Assembly: GCA_021849435.1 (NCBI GenBank)
Contig: JAJZSX010000030.1
Span: forward strand, 1-5,845
From: Actinomycetes bacterium
GTDB lineage: Bacteria > Actinomycetota > Acidimicrobiia > Acidimicrobiales > RAAP-2
DNA length: 5,845 nucleotides
Direction of reading: 5' to 3'
Shown: one piece after another, positions 4,699 to 5,845 of the stretch
How the letters are laid out: each line of letters begins with the position of its first letter
Position numbering within the stretch: position 1 is the first letter of the stretch
Notes under the pieces: generated by a model
Told to the model about the DNA's origin: nothing
Database searches by the model: none
What the model saw: the letters and a program-made list of their open reading frames with translations, nothing else
Program-made: the position numbers and the translations under genes

Positions 4699-5845
4699 TC
4701 ACGGACATGTCGTCGCCGTGCCCGACGCCGGTCGCCCGGCCTGCAGTGAGAGTGCGCCTTCGATGAGACAGCGAATGACCGGTCCGGCCACCGACGCGCC
4801 GGTCGCGGAGGTGACTTGGAACGGCAGGACCACCGCGACCGCCACGGTCGGGTTGGTCGCCGGGGCGAAGGCGATCATCCAGTCGTCGGTATTCTGGACC
4901 GAGTTGCCGACCTGGGCGGTGCCGGTCTTGGCGGCCACGTCGGCCCACGCCGGGAAGATGCCGTACGCGGTGCCGTCGGATGCCTGGACGACCTCTTGCA
5001 TCAGGGGCACGATCCGGGCGGCCTGGACGCTCGTGAGTGGCGACTTCCAGGCGGTGTCCTGGAAGCGCTTGACGATCGACCCGTCGGGTCCGGCGATGTA
5101 GTCGAGCAGGTGCGGGGTCATGATGGTGCCGCCGTTGGCCACACCGGCCGCCACCAGAGCCATCTGCAGCGCCGACGCGCGGACGTTCTGCTGGCCGATG
5201 GCCGAGTACGCGATGCCCGGCTTGTTGTAGAGGAATGATGACGCCGAGGGGAAGAAGCTCGACTGCGCGCCGGGCAGGTCGATCGGGGGCACCGAGTTGA
5301 ATCCGTAGGAGTTGGCCGTCTCGGCGAGGATGTTGCCCCCGAGGGCGAGCCCGATGAGCGCGTAGCCCTGGTCGCACGAGGGCGGCAGCATCTGGGGGAT
5401 GTCACCGCCACAGGGGACGAAGGCGTAGTTCGAGAGCGTCTTGTTCGAGTCGGGCAGATGGATCGTCGCGCGGACCGGGAAGCTCTTCGTGAAGAGGCTC
5501 GGCTTCTTCGCCACGACCGCGCTCGTAGTCACGATCTTGAACGTGGAGCCCGGTGGGAAGGTCTGTTGGATCGCGAGGTTACCGAGCGGGGGGAACCCGT
5601 AGGCGTTGTTGGCGACGTCGGTCTTCCAGGCCTTCTCGGCCACGGCGAAGCTCGACGACTCGAACGGCTTGGGGTCGTAGGTAGGGTTCGAGTACATCGC
5701 GAGCACCGCACCGGTACGCGGGTCGAGCACGACCGCGCCGCCGTCGCGCCCGGCCAGAGCCGTCGCGGCGACGCGCTGCAGCGACGGCTGGAGGGTCAGC
5801 GAGACCGTGTCCGCGGCCGACGTCGGCGCGAGGACTTGGGCGAGG
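4699..5845 (-). CDS. pbpA: Class B penicillin-binding protein (PbpA/FtsI-like transpeptidase), N-terminus beyond the window
   Basis: The frame stays open to the right edge. Stop TGA is at 4699-4701, and 381 residues are visible. The codon at 5728-5730 is GTG, but it is an internal valine: the residues before it read SLTLQPSLQRVAATALAGRD and then GGAVV, continuing into LDPRTGAVLAMYSNPTYDP, the conserved entry to the transpeptidase domain. This periplasmic-side enzyme forms peptidoglycan peptide cross-links and is the target of beta-lactams. The catalytic motif SxxK is present as STFK in PPGSTFK (Ser 5545-5547, Lys 5536-5538). KTG is present in AAKTGTAQVG (4921-4929). The middle motif reads SCD (5371-5379) rather than SxN. 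PCGG (Cys 5410-5412) and SCD (Cys 5374-5376) could form a disulfide. The missing N-terminal part should hold a membrane anchor and dimerisation domain. Being directly upstream of the PASTA kinase supports PbpA rather than the dcw-cluster FtsI, though the symbol is inferred. Confidence 0.93.
   Translation of the reverse strand, partial: LAQVLAPTSAADTVSLTLQPSLQRVAATALAGRDGGAVVLDPRTGAVLAMYSNPTYDPKPFESSSFAVAEKAWKTDVANNAYGFPPLGNLAIQQTFPPGSTFKIVTTSAVVAKKPSLFTKSFPVRATIHLPDSNKTLSNYAFVPCGGDIPQMLPPSCDQGYALIGLALGGNILAETANSYGFNSVPPIDLPGAQSSFFPSASSFLYNKPGIAYSAIGQQNVRASALQMALVAAGVANGGTIMTPHLLDYIAGPDGSIVKRFQDTAWKSPLTSVQAARIVPLMQEVVQASDGTAYGIFPAWADVAAKTGTAQVGNSVQNTDDWMIAFAPATNPTVAVAVVLPFQVTSATGASVAGPVIRCLIEGALSLQAGRPASGTATTCP

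Noticed and set aside
1..5845. CRISPR arrays, tRNA or rRNA genes, insertion sequences, attachment sites.
   Set aside because: No regularly spaced repeats, RNA gene signatures, transposase motifs or terminal inverted repeats were seen on either strand; coding sequence fills nearly the whole window.

Overview
This is a high-GC, gene-dense chromosomal window, most likely from an actinobacterium. Acidimicrobiia or a neighbouring class would fit, but that assignment is inference. The main evidence is the minus-strand series class B PBP (PbpA type), PASTA-domain Ser/Thr kinase (PknB type), CrgA, which is a hallmark of actinobacterial cell-wall and division loci. GC-ending codons and GTG starts agree with this.

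Layout: (1) 2-757 (+): the 3' part of a pirin-family bicupin gene that begins before the window. (2) 758-1180 (-): a small protein, probably a degenerate hotdog (PaaI-like) thioesterase, convergent with pirin and directly abutting it. (3) 1181-1271: a 91-bp divergent intergenic region with candidate promoters for both flanking genes. (4) 1272-2450 (+): a complete thiolase. (5) 2447-2722 (-): CrgA, convergent with the thiolase and sharing a CTAG stop overlap. (6) 2761-4653 (-): a complete PknB-type kinase with four PASTA domains. (7) 4699-5845 (-): a PbpA-type transpeptidase whose N-terminus lies beyond the window. The largest gap between genes is 91 bp, so no long stretch is unannotated.

The right half forms one functional block, transcribed right to left. 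The PBP cross-links peptidoglycan, the kinase has the architecture that senses peptidoglycan fragments or lipid II and signals inside, and CrgA is a two-TM septum-associated protein. The spacings of 45 and 38 bp suggest an operon, possibly with an extra promoter before crgA. The left half is unrelated metabolism: a thiolase of the fatty-acid or steroid beta-oxidation type, a possible acyl-thioester binding protein, and a pirin.

I found no clearly new system. The points most worth a second look are residue-level departures in familiar proteins. The kinase lacks both threonines at the PknB activation-loop autophosphorylation positions. The transpeptidase has SxD in place of SxN. All four kinase cysteines lie in its last two PASTA repeats. 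The putative thioesterase lacks the usual catalytic residues.
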